Of a DNA stretch of 42,700 nucleotides, positions 1-8,315 are shown piece after piece. The notes below the pieces were generated by a model, which worked only from the letters and a program-made list of their open reading frames with translations, made no database searches and was not told the origin of the DNA. A program made the translations under genes and the position numbers. Position 1 is the first letter of the stretch. Each line of letters opens with the position of its first letter. The DNA lies in contig CAMCYD010000006.1 in the NCBI GenBank assembly GCA_945883785.1, positions 1 to 42,700 of the forward strand, in the 5' to 3' direction. Origin of the DNA: Helicobacter pylori PMSS1. GTDB taxonomy: Bacteria > Campylobacterota > Campylobacteria > Campylobacterales > Arcobacteraceae.

Positions 1-929
1 TTCATATACATACATGTTCCTGTCATTGAGTTATCCAAAACATCGACTGGTGCATTCACATACTCTTTTTTTGAGAGTATTTTTGAAGCCTCTTTTCTAT
101 TTTCACAACTTGCATCAAGCCACATAGAAGCTTCTAAAATAGCTTTGATAACTGCTTTTGTCGTTTCTGGATTTGTTTTTACAAAATCTGCTTTACTTCC
201 TAAAACTTTTTCTGGTCCATTGTTCCAAATCTCATGTTTTGTAACAATAGCATTTCCAAGTTTTGCCATTACAGCTCTTTCATTCCAAGGTTCCCCTACA
301 CAATACCCATTTGTATTTCCAGCTTGAAGATTTGATACCATCGTTGGTGGTGGGAAAACTTTGAGTGTCACATCTGTATCAGGGTCAATTCCACCAGCAG
401 CAAGCCAATATCGTAATTCATAATTATGTGTCCCTGTTGGATATGTCATCCCAAACTCTACAGTATCTTTATTTCCAGTTTTTTTTCTAGCTTCGAGTGC
501 TTTTTTAAGATAACTTGCACTTACAGGTCGCACCGCTTCATTCATCCCTTGAGCTTTCATCTCTTCGATAAGTTTATTTTCTAAAGTGATTCCATTTCCA
601 TTATAGTCAAGACTCATAACGGCATTCATAGGGATATTTCCATTGATTCCCAATGTTGAAGCGATAGGCATCGGTGCTAACATATGAGAAAAATCATACT
701 CACCATTTCCAACTTTTTGTTGGATTCCAGCCCAACCGCCACCCTCTTTTACAACATCAACATTGAGCCCATGTTTTGCAAAAAAACCTTTTTCTTTTGC
801 TATAACAATTGGAGCACAATCTGTTAAAGCGATAAAACCTATTTTGAGATTTGGTTTTTCAACCGCTGCTAAAAGTGAACTTGCAAGAAGCGAAAGCCCT
901 AAACCTATTTTTAAACAACCTTTTTTCAT
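1..929 (-). CDS. nrtA: NrtA-like nitrate ABC transporter substrate-binding protein (partial, 3' end off window)
   Basis: This reading frame starts with ATG at 929, preceded by an AAGGA ribosome site, and runs off the left edge, so only about 309 residues are visible. The N-terminus is a Sec-type signal peptide ([21 protein letters not shown]). The mature part starts '[27 protein letters not shown]' style, followed by '[18 protein letters not shown]', '[20 protein letters not shown]', '[12 protein letters not shown]' and '[13 protein letters not shown]'. These are hallmarks of the NrtA/CmpA nitrate/nitrite/bicarbonate binding family. The protein should bind nitrate in the periplasm and pass it to an ABC permease, whose genes would lie to the left of the window. 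It diverges from the nitrate reductase gene at 1100, which supports nitrate rather than taurine or bicarbonate as ligand. The specificity itself is inferred. Confidence 0.85.
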   Translation of the reverse strand, partial: MKKGCLKIGLGLSLLASSLLAAVEKPNLKIGFIALTDCAPIVIAKEKGFFAKHGLNVDVVKEGGGWAGIQQKVGNGEYDFSHMLAPMPIASTLGINGNIPMNAVMSLDYNGNGITLENKLIEEMKAQGMNEAVRPVSASYLKKALEARKKTGNKDTVEFGMTYPTGTHNYELRYWLAAGGIDPDTDVTLKVFPPPTMVSNLQAGNTNGYCVGEPWNERAVMAKLGNAIVTKHEIWNNGPEKVLGSKADFVKTNPETTKAVIKAILEASMWLDASCENRKEASKILSKKEYVNAPVDVLDNSMTGTCMYM

Positions 930-1005
930 TTTATTTTCCTTAAATATTTCTAAGAGTAAATCTTGTATTGAAACTATACCAATTTAATACTCTATTTTAT
1001 ACACA

Positions 1006-1032
1006 TTAACTGTGTATTTATTATACAGTTAA
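1006..1032. promoter_or_regulatory. Operator-like palindrome in the nrtA/nitrate reductase divergent gap
   Basis: TTAACTGTGTA (1006-1016) and TATACAGTTAA (1022-1032) form 11-bp arms with one mismatch around a 5-bp spacer. The site is midway between the divergent starts at 929 and 1100. A TATGAT box at 1051-1056 could be the -10 for the rightward gene, and GAGGA at 1091-1095 is its ribosome site. The position fits a shared operator for nitrate genes. The regulator is not identifiable from sequence. Confidence 0.45.
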
Positions 1033-1099
1033 GCTTAAAATAAATTAAGTTATGATGTTACAATACAAAATAAAATGAAAAAAAGATAAAGAGGATACG

Positions 1100-3136
1100 A
1101 TGATAAAATCAGTTTGCGGATATTGTGGAGTAGGGTGTGGGATAGAGTTTGAGGAATCAAAACTTGTAGGTGATTTGGCATATCCTACCAATGAGGGGCT
1201 TATTTGTTCAAAAGGTGCTAGTGAATTACAATCTATATTAACAGTAACAAGACTTTTAAGACCAAAACAGAGAGATACTATAAACGACAACTTTCAAGAG
1301 ATAAGTTGGGATGAAGCGATTCAAAAAATAGCACTTACAATCTCACAAACAAGCCCCAATAAAATAGCTTTTTACCTCTCAGGGCAATTAATGACAGAAG
1401 ATTACTATATAGCTAACAAACTAGCAAAAGGATTTATCGGGACAAATCATCTTGATACCAATAGCCGAACCTGTATGGCTTCAGCGGTTGTTGCACATAA
1501 AAAGGTTTTTGGAGTAGATTATGTCCCTGTACGAATGGATGATTTAAAGAAATCAAACCTCCTTATTCTTATAGGTGCAAACCCAGCAGAAGCTCATGTC
1601 GTACTTTTTAATAAAATAAAAAAACTCAAAAAACAAGGGCTTAAACTTATAGTTATCGACCCAAGACTCACAGAAAGTGCAAAATATGCTGATCTTTATC
1701 TTCCTATAAAAGTAGGCATTGATATAGATTTTTTGAACCTTGTAGCAATAAGGCTTATCGAAGATAATAAAACAGATGAAGAGTTTGTCACAAACCATTG
1801 TAATGATTATGAGAGTTTGAAAAAACAGCTCCTAAAGTTGCCAAAAACAAAATTACTCAAACGAACAGGACTAAGTAAAGAGTTGTTTGAGGAGTTTATT
1901 AGCCTCTTTTATGAAAATGAAAATATCGTAAGTGCTTGGACTATGGGGCTAAATCAAAGTAGCCAAGGGGTTGATAAAAATATAGCTCTTATCAATCTTC
2001 ATCTTCTTAGTGGAAAAATATGTAAAAAAGGGAATGGTCCTTTTTCCTTAACTGGTCAGCCAAATGCGATGGGGGGAAGAGAAGTTGGTGGGCTTGCCAC
2101 TATGCTTGCAGTTCATTTGGATTATAATGAAGAGAATGTACAAAAGGTAAATGAGTTTTGGGGAACTTCAAAAACACCTAAAAACAATGGCTTAACAGCA
2201 GTTGAAATCTTTGAAGAGGCACTGAATGACAATATCGAGGTGCTTATCATTTGTCATACAGACCCGATTTATCATCTTCCAAACAGAAGAAAAATGGAAA
2301 AAGCACTCTCAAAAGTTGGGTTAGTTGTAGAGATAAATGCTTATGAAAATAGTGAAACATCAGCTTTTGCTCATATCAAACTCCCAGCATCTCCATGGGG
2401 TGAAAAAGAGGGAACTCAAACAAATCTTGATAGAACTATCACAAAACAAGAGAGGCTCACAAGAAGATCGATTGATTGTAAAGATGATTGGGAGATTTTT
2501 CAACTAATTGCTCAAAAATTAGGATATGGAGCTAAATTTAAGTATAGTTGCTCAGAAGATATTTTTAAAGAGTATCAAAAAATGTGCTATTTGAGTAAAG
2601 ATGCCCATCTTGATATTTATAAAACAAGTTATGAAGAGCTTAGGATAAAACCATTTGTTTGGGGAAAAGGATTGTTTGATGGGAAAGAGTTTATGACACC
2701 AAATAAAAAAGCAAATCTTTTTTTTGTAACCAATAAATTATTATCAGAAAAAACCAATAAAATCTATCCTTTTATCCTTTTAACAGGACGAACACGAGAC
2801 CAATGGCATAGTGGTACAAAAACAGCTTTTGTCGATAGTTTGAATAAATTTAAAAAACAAAACTTTGTTGAAATCAATGATGATGATGCAAAAGAATTGA
2901 ATATAAAAGATGGGGAAAAAGTGATTGTTCAATCTGCTCGAGGAGAACTTATCTCTTATGCAAAAGTAGTTGATACTATCCTACCAAAAACAATTTTTAT
3001 CCCAATTTCCAATAGAGAGATAAACTTTTTGACAGATGATTTGCTTGACCCACTTTCAAAAGAACCAGACTATAACCATAGTGCAGTAAAGATTAAAAAA
3101 GTCTATACCACAAATTATGAAGTTAAAGATTCGTGA
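1100..3136 (+). CDS. narB: Assimilatory nitrate reductase catalytic subunit (NarB/NasA type)
   Basis: This 678-residue molybdopterin oxidoreductase has no signal peptide and should be cytoplasmic. The N-terminus carries the [4Fe-4S] motif with Cys 6, 9, 13 and 36 (VCGYCGVGCG ... LICSKG). Residue C125 in 'SRTCMASA' is at the position of the Mo-ligating Cys of nitrate reductases. 'GQPNAMGGREVGGLA' is a strong NarB/NasA signature, and 'GRTRDQWHSGTKT' lies in the C-terminal cofactor-binding domain. The length matches the short, ferredoxin- or flavodoxin-dependent NarB class. The extra C-terminal [2Fe-2S] region of longer NasA enzymes is absent. The reaction would be nitrate to nitrite. The divergent NrtA-like gene supports assimilation rather than respiration. 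No nitrite reductase is in the window. NapA is less likely because there is no Tat signal and the protein is short. Confidence 0.88.
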   Translation: MIKSVCGYCGVGCGIEFEESKLVGDLAYPTNEGLICSKGASELQSILTVTRLLRPKQRDTINDNFQEISWDEAIQKIALTISQTSPNKIAFYLSGQLMTEDYYIANKLAKGFIGTNHLDTNSRTCMASAVVAHKKVFGVDYVPVRMDDLKKSNLLILIGANPAEAHVVLFNKIKKLKKQGLKLIVIDPRLTESAKYADLYLPIKVGIDIDFLNLVAIRLIEDNKTDEEFVTNHCNDYESLKKQLLKLPKTKLLKRTGLSKELFEEFISLFYENENIVSAWTMGLNQSSQGVDKNIALINLHLLSGKICKKGNGPFSLTGQPNAMGGREVGGLATMLAVHLDYNEENVQKVNEFWGTSKTPKNNGLTAVEIFEEALNDNIEVLIICHTDPIYHLPNRRKMEKALSKVGLVVEINAYENSETSAFAHIKLPASPWGEKEGTQTNLDRTITKQERLTRRSIDCKDDWEIFQLIAQKLGYGAKFKYSCSEDIFKEYQKMCYLSKDAHLDIYKTSYEELRIKPFVWGKGLFDGKEFMTPNKKANLFFVTNKLLSEKTNKIYPFILLTGRTRDQWHSGTKTAFVDSLNKFKKQNFVEINDDDAKELNIKDGEKVIVQSARGELISYAKVVDTILPKTIFIPISNREINFLTDDLLDPLSKEPDYNHSAVKIKKVYTTNYEVKDS

Positions 3137-3181
3137 ATACTCTGTAGAAATTGATATAAGTCATATAAAAAAGTATCTAAT

Positions 3182-3349
3182 TTTAGAGCCACTTACAAAT
3201 TCAAACAAATGATTATAAACAGTTTCAATCATCATCTTTTCACTTTAAAAATAACCATTTACAGGGAGTAAATAGTGATTTTTAAAGTGAAAATCTAATA
3301 ATTGCTACTATTCATACTCAAAATCTTTGAATTTGCAAGTGACTCTAAA
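3182..3349. repeat. Nested inverted repeat between convergent genes (MITE-like or long hairpin)
   Basis: The outer arms 3182-3205 and 3326-3349 are 24 bp each with two mismatches (left starts TTTAGAGCCACTTACAAATT). Inside, TTTTCACTTTAAAAA (3237-3251) pairs perfectly with 3279-3293. At the core, ATTTAC (3257-3262) pairs with GTAAAT (3268-3273) around AGGGA. The whole 168 bp therefore folds into one interrupted hairpin. It sits between the nitrate reductase stop at 3136 and the convergent gene end at 3358. It could be a non-autonomous mobile element or a large bidirectional termination structure. Confidence 0.6.
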
Positions 3350-3357
3350 GATTCTCA

Positions 3358-4341
3358 CTAGTTTTTTAGGGAGTTTTCCAGTACTGCTAAATCTTTTGTG
3401 CTTTTTACAGCAAAGCCTACATAACTTTCATCAAGTCCATCAAAATTTGAACAATCTTGAATGAGAATTTTGTGTTTTGCTACAATTTTTTGAAGTTCAT
3501 TTGCTTTTATTTTTGCTAACTTTCCTAATATAAAATTGCTACTACTTGGATAAACTTTTTCAAATAAATTTGAATCGTGTAGGATTTGTTCCAATACGAT
3601 ATTATTTTTTGCATTGAGTGCTTTGGCTATTTTCTTAAAACTTTTGTCCTTGAGTGCTTCGCTTAGATAGTGCATATCAAACTGCGATATTTTCCAAAGA
3701 GGTTCTGTCAGTTTGAGTTTCATAATAGAGATTTTATTTGAAATAATTGCACTGATTCGTATCCCAGGACTCCCATAAAATTTTGTCATAGATTTTAAGA
3801 TATAAAGTTTCGGATAACATTTTATAAATTCTATTGCACTTTTTTCATTTGTAAAATCTAAAAATGACTCATCAATAAGTACTGTTGCATTTGCTTTTGT
3901 CCATTCTGCAAAAAGTATTTCCAATGAATAATATGTCCCATCTGGAGTTGAGGGATTTGCAAAAATGACTAAAGAATCTTTAGGAAAAGAGGGAGGTTCG
4001 TTTGTATCAAGAAATCGATTGATTACTGTTGTTTCGTATCCAAATAAAGTAGCAGCACTTTTGTACTCTAAATAAGCAGGTGCATAGAGAATACATTTTT
4101 TTAAACCAAGATGTCTAAAAAGTGAAAATATCGCACTACTTTCCCCATTAAAAAGCTCAATTTCACTTTTTTTTACACAATAGAGTTTACTAATATTATC
4201 ATAGAGTTTTTCATAATTTGGATAAGAAGTTATTTCTATACTATTGAAATCAATGTTTATTTGTGGTTTTACAAAATTGATATTTGAAGAAAAATCGATA
4301 TATTCGTTCATATGTTTAACAATATTTTGCCAAAAGAGCAT
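3358..4341 (-). CDS. PLP-dependent aminotransferase, CobD/HisC-like (threonine-phosphate decarboxylase family)
   Basis: This 327-residue fold-type I PLP enzyme has 'YIDFSSNIN' near the N-terminus, as in cobalamin-pathway CobD (L-threonine-O-3-phosphate decarboxylase). It then has 'FANPSTPDGTYYS' (substrate loop), 'VLIDESF' with the cofactor Asp near 157, and 'SMTKFYGSPGIRIS' with the Schiff-base Lys near 187. The likely role is making the aminopropanol-phosphate linker of the cobamide loop. Histidinol-phosphate aminotransferase is the main alternative. The start is uncertain. ATG 4341 overlaps the upstream gene by 26 bp, while ATG 4311 leaves a 4-bp gap. Neither has a clear ribosome site, and tight coupling to the PfpI gene upstream suggests translational coupling. 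Confidence 0.75.
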   Translation of the reverse strand: MLFWQNIVKHMNEYIDFSSNINFVKPQINIDFNSIEITSYPNYEKLYDNISKLYCVKKSEIELFNGESSAIFSLFRHLGLKKCILYAPAYLEYKSAATLFGYETTVINRFLDTNEPPSFPKDSLVIFANPSTPDGTYYSLEILFAEWTKANATVLIDESFLDFTNEKSAIEFIKCYPKLYILKSMTKFYGSPGIRISAIISNKISIMKLKLTEPLWKISQFDMHYLSEALKDKSFKKIAKALNAKNNIVLEQILHDSNLFEKVYPSSSNFILGKLAKIKANELQKIVAKHKILIQDCSNFDGLDESYVGFAVKSTKDLAVLENSLKN

Positions 4342-4876
4342 TTTTTATTGTTACATATTTTTCAACTCCAGCAAGTTTTTTTACTATCTCTAAAGCAAAA
4401 CATATGGCAGTTGCGGGACCTCTTGAAGTTAAAATATTTCCATCTTCAACAACCATTGCACTATCACCTTTGTATCCATCTAGTCTAATTTCATTTTCAA
4501 CAGATGGATAACAAGTGTAATTTTGTTTCAAAACTCCAGCAGTATAGAGTGCAAATGGAGCTGCACAAATAGCACCGATTAATTTATTTTGTTTATTCAT
4601 AGTTTGTAAAATATTTTGGATCGTTTCATCACTTGCGAGTGTTTTTGTACCACCCCAACCACCAGGAAGTACTATCATATCAAGTGAAGCAACATCTATA
4701 TTTTTGATATGAATATCCCCTTGTACTGTAATCCCATTTGCACCAAGGACAAGATGAGACTCCCCTAAATATCCAACAATCACTTCTATTTCTGCTCGTC
4801 GTAATATATCAATGATACTCACAGCTTCAATCTCTTCAAATCCACTTGCAAGTGGAACTAAAACTCTTTTTTGCAT
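4316..4876 (-). CDS. DJ-1/PfpI (YajL/ThiJ) family protein
   Basis: This 186-residue cytoplasmic protein has the complete DJ-1 fold signature. 'VLVPLASGFEEIEAV' carries the conserved Glu near residues 14-15, and 'VLPGGWGG' follows. The nucleophile elbow 'GAICAAP' has Cys at about 104, and 'ILTSRGPATAICFALEIV' lies near the end. Members act in protein or nucleotide deglycation or oxidative-stress responses, and the exact substrate cannot be read from sequence. GAGGTAAAAG precedes the ATG. It is the first gene of a two-gene minus-strand unit with the CobD-like aminotransferase, and nothing in their functions obviously links them. Confidence 0.88.
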   Translation of the reverse strand: MQKRVLVPLASGFEEIEAVSIIDILRRAEIEVIVGYLGESHLVLGANGITVQGDIHIKNIDVASLDMIVLPGGWGGTKTLASDETIQNILQTMNKQNKLIGAICAAPFALYTAGVLKQNYTCYPSVENEIRLDGYKGDSAMVVEDGNILTSRGPATAICFALEIVKKLAGVEKYVTIKNALLAKYC

Positions 4877-5053
4877 CTTTTACCTCTAATCATAATGTCT
4901 CACTGTAAAAGTTTGCCATAAATTGTTAGAAAATTTCATTTAAAATCAAAAATATAACTATGCAAAAATAACCTTTAGTTTGTTTTGGATAGCTATAAAA
5001 TGGCTAAAAATAGAAATTATAAGTTACACGATATTTATTTATATTGTCATCAT

Positions 5054-5170
5054 AAAGCAAACTAAAGCTTATATTATATGTCATTGCGAGGAACGAAGCA
5101 ATCCAAGAAGCCGACTTTTGGATTGCTTCGTTCCTCGCAATGACTGGAGCATAAAACCATAGTTTGCTTT
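5054..5170. repeat. REP-type palindrome nested in a longer inverted repeat
   Basis: The inner arms 5080-5106 and 5118-5144 are a perfect 27-bp inverted repeat (starting GTCATTGCGAGGAACGAAGC) with an 11-bp loop. This is the widespread 'CATTGCGAGG' repeat, whose spurious translation reads CHCEERSNP. Outer arms AAAGCAAACTA (5054-5064) and TAGTTTGCTTT (5160-5170) enclose it, with weaker pairing beyond. The same family recurs at 38329-38481 and 38792-39005. The stretch 4877-5304 otherwise holds no gene I can support. Confidence 0.85.
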
Positions 5171-5210
5171 GGGACGACTATAGTAACTAAAATCAATTTT
5201 GTAACCAAAA

Positions 5211-5300
5211 TAGATGAAAATAGATGAAAATAGATGAATAATACACTATATAATATATCTATAAGTTTACTGTAAGTAACATTATCTTTTACAAAGGAGA
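5211..5300 (+). promoter_or_regulatory. Candidate promoter region of the long operon, with three 10-bp direct repeats
   Basis: TAGATGAAAA occurs at 5211-5220 and 5221-5230 and as TAGATGAATA at 5231-5240. It is followed by TATAAT at 5249-5254, a good -10 box. AAAGGAGA at 5293-5300 is a strong ribosome site for the ATG at 5305. The direct repeats occupy the -35/upstream region, where an activator or repressor could bind. No later promoter is evident before 38316. Confidence 0.5.
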
Positions 5301-5304
5301 AATT

Positions 5305-5856
5305 ATGGTATTACTAATAGTAGGTGCAGTGGTTGAAACACTTGCAAAACATATGACCCAAAAGTTTTTAGATAATATGGATGGGGTTAAAATAGGTGGT
5401 GCTCCATCGTGGTATATGGAACCTGTAAAAGACCAAATGTGTGTATTTACGCATGATGCTGGCGGATTAAACTCTATAGAAATCGCAAAAGAAAATGCAC
5501 ATTTAAAAATGACAAAAAAAATAGATGGGATTATTGATATTGTTGTTTATGAAAGTGTTGCCGATGCAAAAGATGCGAAATCTAAAGCTGTTTTGGCTGA
5601 GTTTAAAAAAGATTCAAATTTAGATTCATTTGTGAAAAAGAATATGAATTACAGTAAAACTGTGTATGAAGATGAGATAAAAACAGCTTTTGTTAGGGCT
5701 TGTATACCAGTTCTTACAATGCAAGACTACCAAAAAGGAAGATTAATGAGTATAAATGAAGCAGTTTTGAGTAATAAATCAAATGCAGCTTTTGACTCTT
5801 TAGGTGAAGAATATGGTGACGATAAGTCTAATAAAAAAGATAAATTTGATTTTTAA
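5305..5856 (+). CDS. LPP20-like envelope protein, first gene of the operon
   Basis: This 183-residue protein contains 'GGAPSWYMEPVKDQMCVF', which resembles the 'P-x-W' entry of the LPP20/FlgP-like domain. A block 'GGLNSIEIAKENAHLKMTKKIDGIIDIVVYES' follows, where such domains place a long helix and a beta strand. The N-terminus is a short hydrophobic segment (MVLLIVGAVVETL) without a lipobox Cys, so it may be a membrane anchor or an uncleaved signal. The tail is charged (GDDKSNKKDKFDF). It has the best ribosome site in the operon and lies 9 bp before a true LPP20-like lipoprotein, so the two may act together. LPP20 membership is a motif-level judgement. Confidence 0.55.
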   Translation: MVLLIVGAVVETLAKHMTQKFLDNMDGVKIGGAPSWYMEPVKDQMCVFTHDAGGLNSIEIAKENAHLKMTKKIDGIIDIVVYESVADAKDAKSKAVLAEFKKDSNLDSFVKKNMNYSKTVYEDEIKTAFVRACIPVLTMQDYQKGRLMSINEAVLSNKSNAAFDSLGEEYGDDKSNKKDKFDF

Positions 5857-5865
5857 GGGGATAAT

Positions 5866-6426
5866 ATGAAAAGTATAAGTAAAAAAGTAAAGTTTGCATT
5901 TGGCTCATTGGCTATAGCGATAGGTTTAGTAGGATGTGGTCAGCCAGAAATTTATGTAAATCCAGAGTACGACGGAGCTCCAAAATGGGTACAAGTTCCA
6001 AATGTTGAGGGTAAAATAGCTGAACTTGGAAGTGCTCCAAAAAATAATATGAATAATGTTGGATTTCAAAGAGAATTAGCTATGGCAAATGGTAGAAATA
6101 ACTTAGCAAAAAGATTAGAAATCAATGTTAAATCAATGTTCAAATCATATGCTTCTCAAACATCTGCAAATGGTGGAACGATGGATATGACAGCTGAGTC
6201 TGTTTCAAAACAAATTACAAAACAATCATTAAGTGGAACTTCACAATATGATGCATGGACAAGTAAATCTGGTACGCTTTATGTACTTATGGTTCTTGAT
6301 ACTGCGTCTGTAGCAAAATTAGTTGAAGAAAATGCAAAAACATCATTCGCAAGCGATGAAGCAGCATACCAAAGAGTTCTAGCAGCAAAAGCACAAGGCG
6401 AATTAACTAAAGAATTAGAAAAATAA
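5866..6426 (+). CDS. LPP20 family lipoprotein
   Basis: This 186-residue lipoprotein has a classic lipobox 'GLVGCG' with Cys 24. The mature part has 'GAPKWVQVPNVEGKIAELGSAP', then 'RELAMANGRNNLAKRLEINVKSMFKSYASQT', then 'YDAWTSKSGTLYVLMVLD'. This is the order seen in LPP20/FlgP-type outer-membrane lipoproteins of Campylobacterota: a PxW entry, an alpha-helix rich in Ala/Arg/Asn, and a paired strand ending in 'LYVLMxLD'. Such proteins form rings or assemblies at the outer membrane. An AAGGGGA ribosome site precedes the ATG. Its partner here is unknown. Several other genes of the operon also encode lipoproteins. Confidence 0.75.
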   Translation: MKSISKKVKFAFGSLAIAIGLVGCGQPEIYVNPEYDGAPKWVQVPNVEGKIAELGSAPKNNMNNVGFQRELAMANGRNNLAKRLEINVKSMFKSYASQTSANGGTMDMTAESVSKQITKQSLSGTSQYDAWTSKSGTLYVLMVLDTASVAKLVEENAKTSFASDEAAYQRVLAAKAQGELTKELEK

Positions 6427-6452
6427 AAATATTTGTGAAGTGAGGAAAACAA

Positions 6453-7520
6453 ATGAAGAGGTTGCTGACATTATTGTCATTATCTGTTGCCGTATTTGGT
6501 GCAGATAATGGATTATTGTATAAAGTTGTTGATAATGGGAAATCGTTAGGGTATTATCAGATTAATTACAATAACAACGGAAAAGCTATTGAAACAAAAT
6601 CGTATGGTATGGCTGATAAAATCGATTTCTTTGTGGACAAAGATATAATTGAAAAAAATGCTGGCACAAGAGAGATAACATTTCAAAAAAATGACACAAA
6701 AGAGATATTTAAAATCCAAACAAAAATGTCTTTAATGGATAAAGCTACAAAAGAAGAATTTGATAGAAAACTCAATAAAGTTGAAGGTGACGATATGTTG
6801 CTTATCACAAAAAAAGGGGATGAATCTATTGAATTATTTAACAAGCGAAAAACTATTATATTTACCCTTGAAGAAGTTTTAGAACAAACAATGAAAAATA
6901 AAATTGATGAAGATATTCTCTTATTTGATCAGCTTGGAGTTATGAAAATGATAGCTGCAGTTCAAAAAACTTCTAAAGGTTTTGATATCATCAACAAAAC
7001 AAAAGAGAGCAAATATATTGGTATTGAGATGAAAAATAAATTTCCTTATAAAGTGAAATCATATGTTTCTGAATGGTCACTTGAATTGATAGGTGCAGGT
7101 GAAATGCAGGGATATGAAGCAAATATGGATAGTGTAAATGATAAAGTAAAGCTTGATATTGAAAATAAAATAAAAGACAATAGCAATATTTCGTTTGGAA
7201 GCATAGCAACTCTTTCTCTAAAAGGTGACAAACTTTTTGCAGATGCTACTATAAAAGTAAATTATGGAGAAAAACTTTCACAAAGTGATGGTAGAAGTTT
7301 TTGCAACAAAGCTTATAAAGAAATCTTTAAAAAAGGTAGCAAAATTGTGTATGGCGAAGATAACTGCATGGTTCAAGTTCAAACAATTTTGTCAGCACAA
7401 GATACAATAAATCCTTTAATAGCCGAACTTACAAGTAAGCATGAGCAATTAAAATTCACAAAAAATTATGAAGTGTCTAAAAATGTTTTAGTATATAAGC
7501 TGATGAATGAAATAAAATAG
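6453..7520 (+). CDS. Periplasmic protein of unknown function
   Basis: The protein has 355 residues with a Sec signal peptide (MKRLLTLLSLSVAVFGA) and no lipobox, so it is a soluble periplasmic or outer-membrane-associated protein. The mature part is lysine-rich with alternating short strands ('GLLYKVVDNGKSLGYYQINYNNNGKAIETKSYG'). This start resembles beta-sandwich lipid- or substrate-binding folds. Two Cys near residues 283 and 302 ('SFCNKAYKEIF', 'DNCMVQVQ') could form a disulfide. I do not recognise the family. It lies 26 bp after the LPP20 lipoprotein gene and 11 bp before the next exported protein, well inside the operon. Confidence 0.6.
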   Translation: MKRLLTLLSLSVAVFGADNGLLYKVVDNGKSLGYYQINYNNNGKAIETKSYGMADKIDFFVDKDIIEKNAGTREITFQKNDTKEIFKIQTKMSLMDKATKEEFDRKLNKVEGDDMLLITKKGDESIELFNKRKTIIFTLEEVLEQTMKNKIDEDILLFDQLGVMKMIAAVQKTSKGFDIINKTKESKYIGIEMKNKFPYKVKSYVSEWSLELIGAGEMQGYEANMDSVNDKVKLDIENKIKDNSNISFGSIATLSLKGDKLFADATIKVNYGEKLSQSDGRSFCNKAYKEIFKKGSKIVYGEDNCMVQVQTILSAQDTINPLIAELTSKHEQLKFTKNYEVSKNVLVYKLMNEIK

Positions 7521-7531
7521 GGAGAGAATGA

Positions 7532-8314
7532 ATGAAAAGAAAAATAAATTCAAAAATGTCTTTGATTGGAGTTGGATTGCTTTTTGGTACAACCTCTCTT
7601 ACCTCGGCGACACTAAATAATAAAATGTTTTGTGAAAAAGATAAGGCTCATTATAAATATTGTGATAATTTAACGAAATATCATCATGTAAAAAAAGATG
7701 ATTTGGAAAATATTATGTATATGACTGACAGTCTTAAGTATCTATCAAATGCAAATTCAAGAGACCCAATAGAAAGAGACCTTGCTGATAAAATTTTTGA
7801 AGTGATGAAAGATATCAATAAAACAATTAAAATAGCTGCAAATGAAGTTAGAAAAGAAAAATACAAAGCACTTGGAATGGTTGTTGTTCCGGTTCAGTAT
7901 GGTTCTAACGAAAAGTTGATTTATCAAGAGTTAAGAGATATGGCAAGAGGAGATTTGAGAAATTCTATTGATAAATTTTATACTGAGTATAAAGCTCATG
8001 ATGATGAGTTTTTGACAGATTTACTTCGTGCGAATGGTTCTACATTTGTTATTCTTCCTGAAATAATTCAATATGATGAGATGAAAAAAAATCTAGCACA
8101 AAAAAAAGAAACAGATTTTGAAATAGCACTTGATGGTTTTTTTGGACTTGAAAAAGGGATGAGTGAATCAGTGATTACCTTATCTTTAAAAGTGGATAGT
8201 GAAGGAAATGTTAGAAGAGTTTTTGATAGAAAACAAGAATATGAAAAAGTGAGAAAAGCTATCGTGGACCTTATTGATAACGCACTTGGCGATATTGCAA
8301 GTCAGGATTTATAA
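7532..8314 (+). CDS. Exported protein, possible TolB-N/CsgG/LpoB-like fold
   Basis: The 260-residue protein starts with a signal-like N-terminus (MKRKINSKMSLIGVGLLFGTTSLTSA) after a GGGAG ribosome site. Three Cys lie near residues 34-44 of the precursor ('MFCEKDKAHYKYCDN'). The middle has 'ALGMVVVPVQYGSNEKLIYQELRDMARGDLRNSI', then 'FLTDLLRANGSTFVILPEIIQYDE', and the end is 'VRKAIVDLIDNALGDIA'. A strand, a dimerisation-like helix, a second strand, and a closing amphipathic helix recall the small periplasmic folds of CsgG, LpoB and TolB N-termini. That assignment is structural guesswork. The stop is one base before the next start. Confidence 0.6.
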   Translation: MKRKINSKMSLIGVGLLFGTTSLTSATLNNKMFCEKDKAHYKYCDNLTKYHHVKKDDLENIMYMTDSLKYLSNANSRDPIERDLADKIFEVMKDINKTIKIAANEVRKEKYKALGMVVVPVQYGSNEKLIYQELRDMARGDLRNSIDKFYTEYKAHDDEFLTDLLRANGSTFVILPEIIQYDEMKKNLAQKKETDFEIALDGFFGLEKGMSESVITLSLKVDSEGNVRRVFDRKQEYEKVRKAIVDLIDNALGDIASQDL

Positions 8315-8315
8315 T

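Noticed and set aside
4980-5162. Short open frame reading CHCEERSNPRSRLLDCF
   Set aside because: It is a translation of the REP palindrome, a well-known spurious product, with no ribosome site.
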